Below are positions 5,758 to 5,967 of a stretch of 5,967 bases of DNA, in pieces. The notes beneath the pieces were generated by a model. The model made no database searches. It saw nothing but the letters and a program-made list of their open reading frames with translations, and was not told the DNA's origin. This DNA is from Candidatus Omnitrophota bacterium (GTDB lineage Bacteria > Omnitrophota > Koll11 > JAHIPI01). The DNA is taken from contig JAQUMG010000111.1 of assembly GCA_028718265.1 (NCBI GenBank), positions 1 through 5,967 of the forward strand. The letters are read 5' to 3'. Positions within the stretch are counted from its first letter, which is position 1; each line of letters begins with the position of its first letter. The position numbers and the translations under genes were made by a program.

Positions 5758-5967
5758 TTACTTGATTATAGTTTTCAGGTGGGATTCAAGGTCTTTGGAG
5801 GGGATTTGGTCGATTTTGCCGGTTTTTCGGTCTTTTACTTCGACCATATCTTTTTTTGCGTTCTTTTCGCCTATTATTACTTTTATGGGAATGCCTATCA
5901 GGTCGGCGTCTTTAAATTTTACACCCGCCGATTCGTTCCTATCGTCATATAACACATCGTAGCCATT
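5758..5967 (-). CDS. proS: Prolyl-tRNA synthetase, C-terminal 69 residues (start lies beyond right edge)
   Basis: ProRS charges tRNA-Pro in the cytoplasm. Only the end of the anticodon-binding domain is here. It begins [12 protein letters not shown], followed by [19 protein letters not shown], which matches the family's '[20 protein letters not shown]...G' block. It ends normally at TAA (5758-5760) after the predicted last strand and helix ([11 protein letters not shown]). In Firmicutes proS lies upstream of polC-rimP-nusA; here polC is absent and a four-gene cassette lies between. The proS stop falls inside a GAAAATTTTTA word bordering the structured element. Confidence 0.93.
   Translation of the reverse strand, partial: NGYDVLYDDRNESAGVKFKDADLIGIPIKVIIGEKNAKKDMVEVKDRKTGKIDQIPSKDLESHLKTIIK

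Noticed and set aside
3540..5760. CRISPR array, integrase or insertion-sequence ends around the cassette
   Set aside because: No regularly spaced repeats, no transposase or integrase frame, and no long terminal inverted repeats pairing the two ends were seen.

Overview
The window looks like a chromosome segment from a Bacteria-domain organism. It shows the proS | rimP-nusA-infB information-processing neighbourhood, read entirely on the minus strand. ylxR and an L7Ae-like gene, usual between nusA and infB in Firmicutes, are absent, and so is polC between proS and rimP. NusA ends in a Lys/Glu-rich linker plus a helix-hairpin-helix tail. This fits an uncultivated Gram-negative-type lineage; Omnitrophota is my weak guess, from general impression only.

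Layout, in minus-strand transcription order (right to left): (1) 5758-5967, the C-terminal end of prolyl-tRNA synthetase. (2) 5410-5757, an intergenic stretch with a multi-hairpin structured element next to the proS stop, then a very good sigma70-type promoter with a palindrome over its -35 box. (3) 5409-3621, an AT-rich, tightly packed four-gene cassette of small proteins with no recognised names, closed by an intrinsic terminator at 3536-3568. (4) 3263-3535, about 270 bases with no convincing gene. (5) A second consensus promoter (3234-3262), a very short leader that is almost entirely one terminator hairpin (3174-3207), then rimP, nusA and infB; infB runs off the left edge.

The core operon encodes 30S maturation (RimP), transcription elongation/termination/antitermination (NusA) and translation initiation (IF2). 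The hairpin about 20 nt from the predicted transcription start suggests control by attenuation. NusA itself or 30S occupancy of the leader are plausible signals.

The four-gene cassette is the most unusual content. Three of its proteins share a winged-helix-like domain with an 'FF..(R/P)K' signature. Two are paralogous coiled-coil + winged-helix proteins with identical FFSKPK motifs at the same residue positions. One fuses the domain to a HEPN/DUF4145-like C-terminal domain. The fourth is a different winged-helix-like protein that could be the autoregulator. With its own promoter, possible operator and terminator, the cassette looks like a self-contained accessory module (toxin-, defence- or RNA-related by inference) placed between two housekeeping transcription units.
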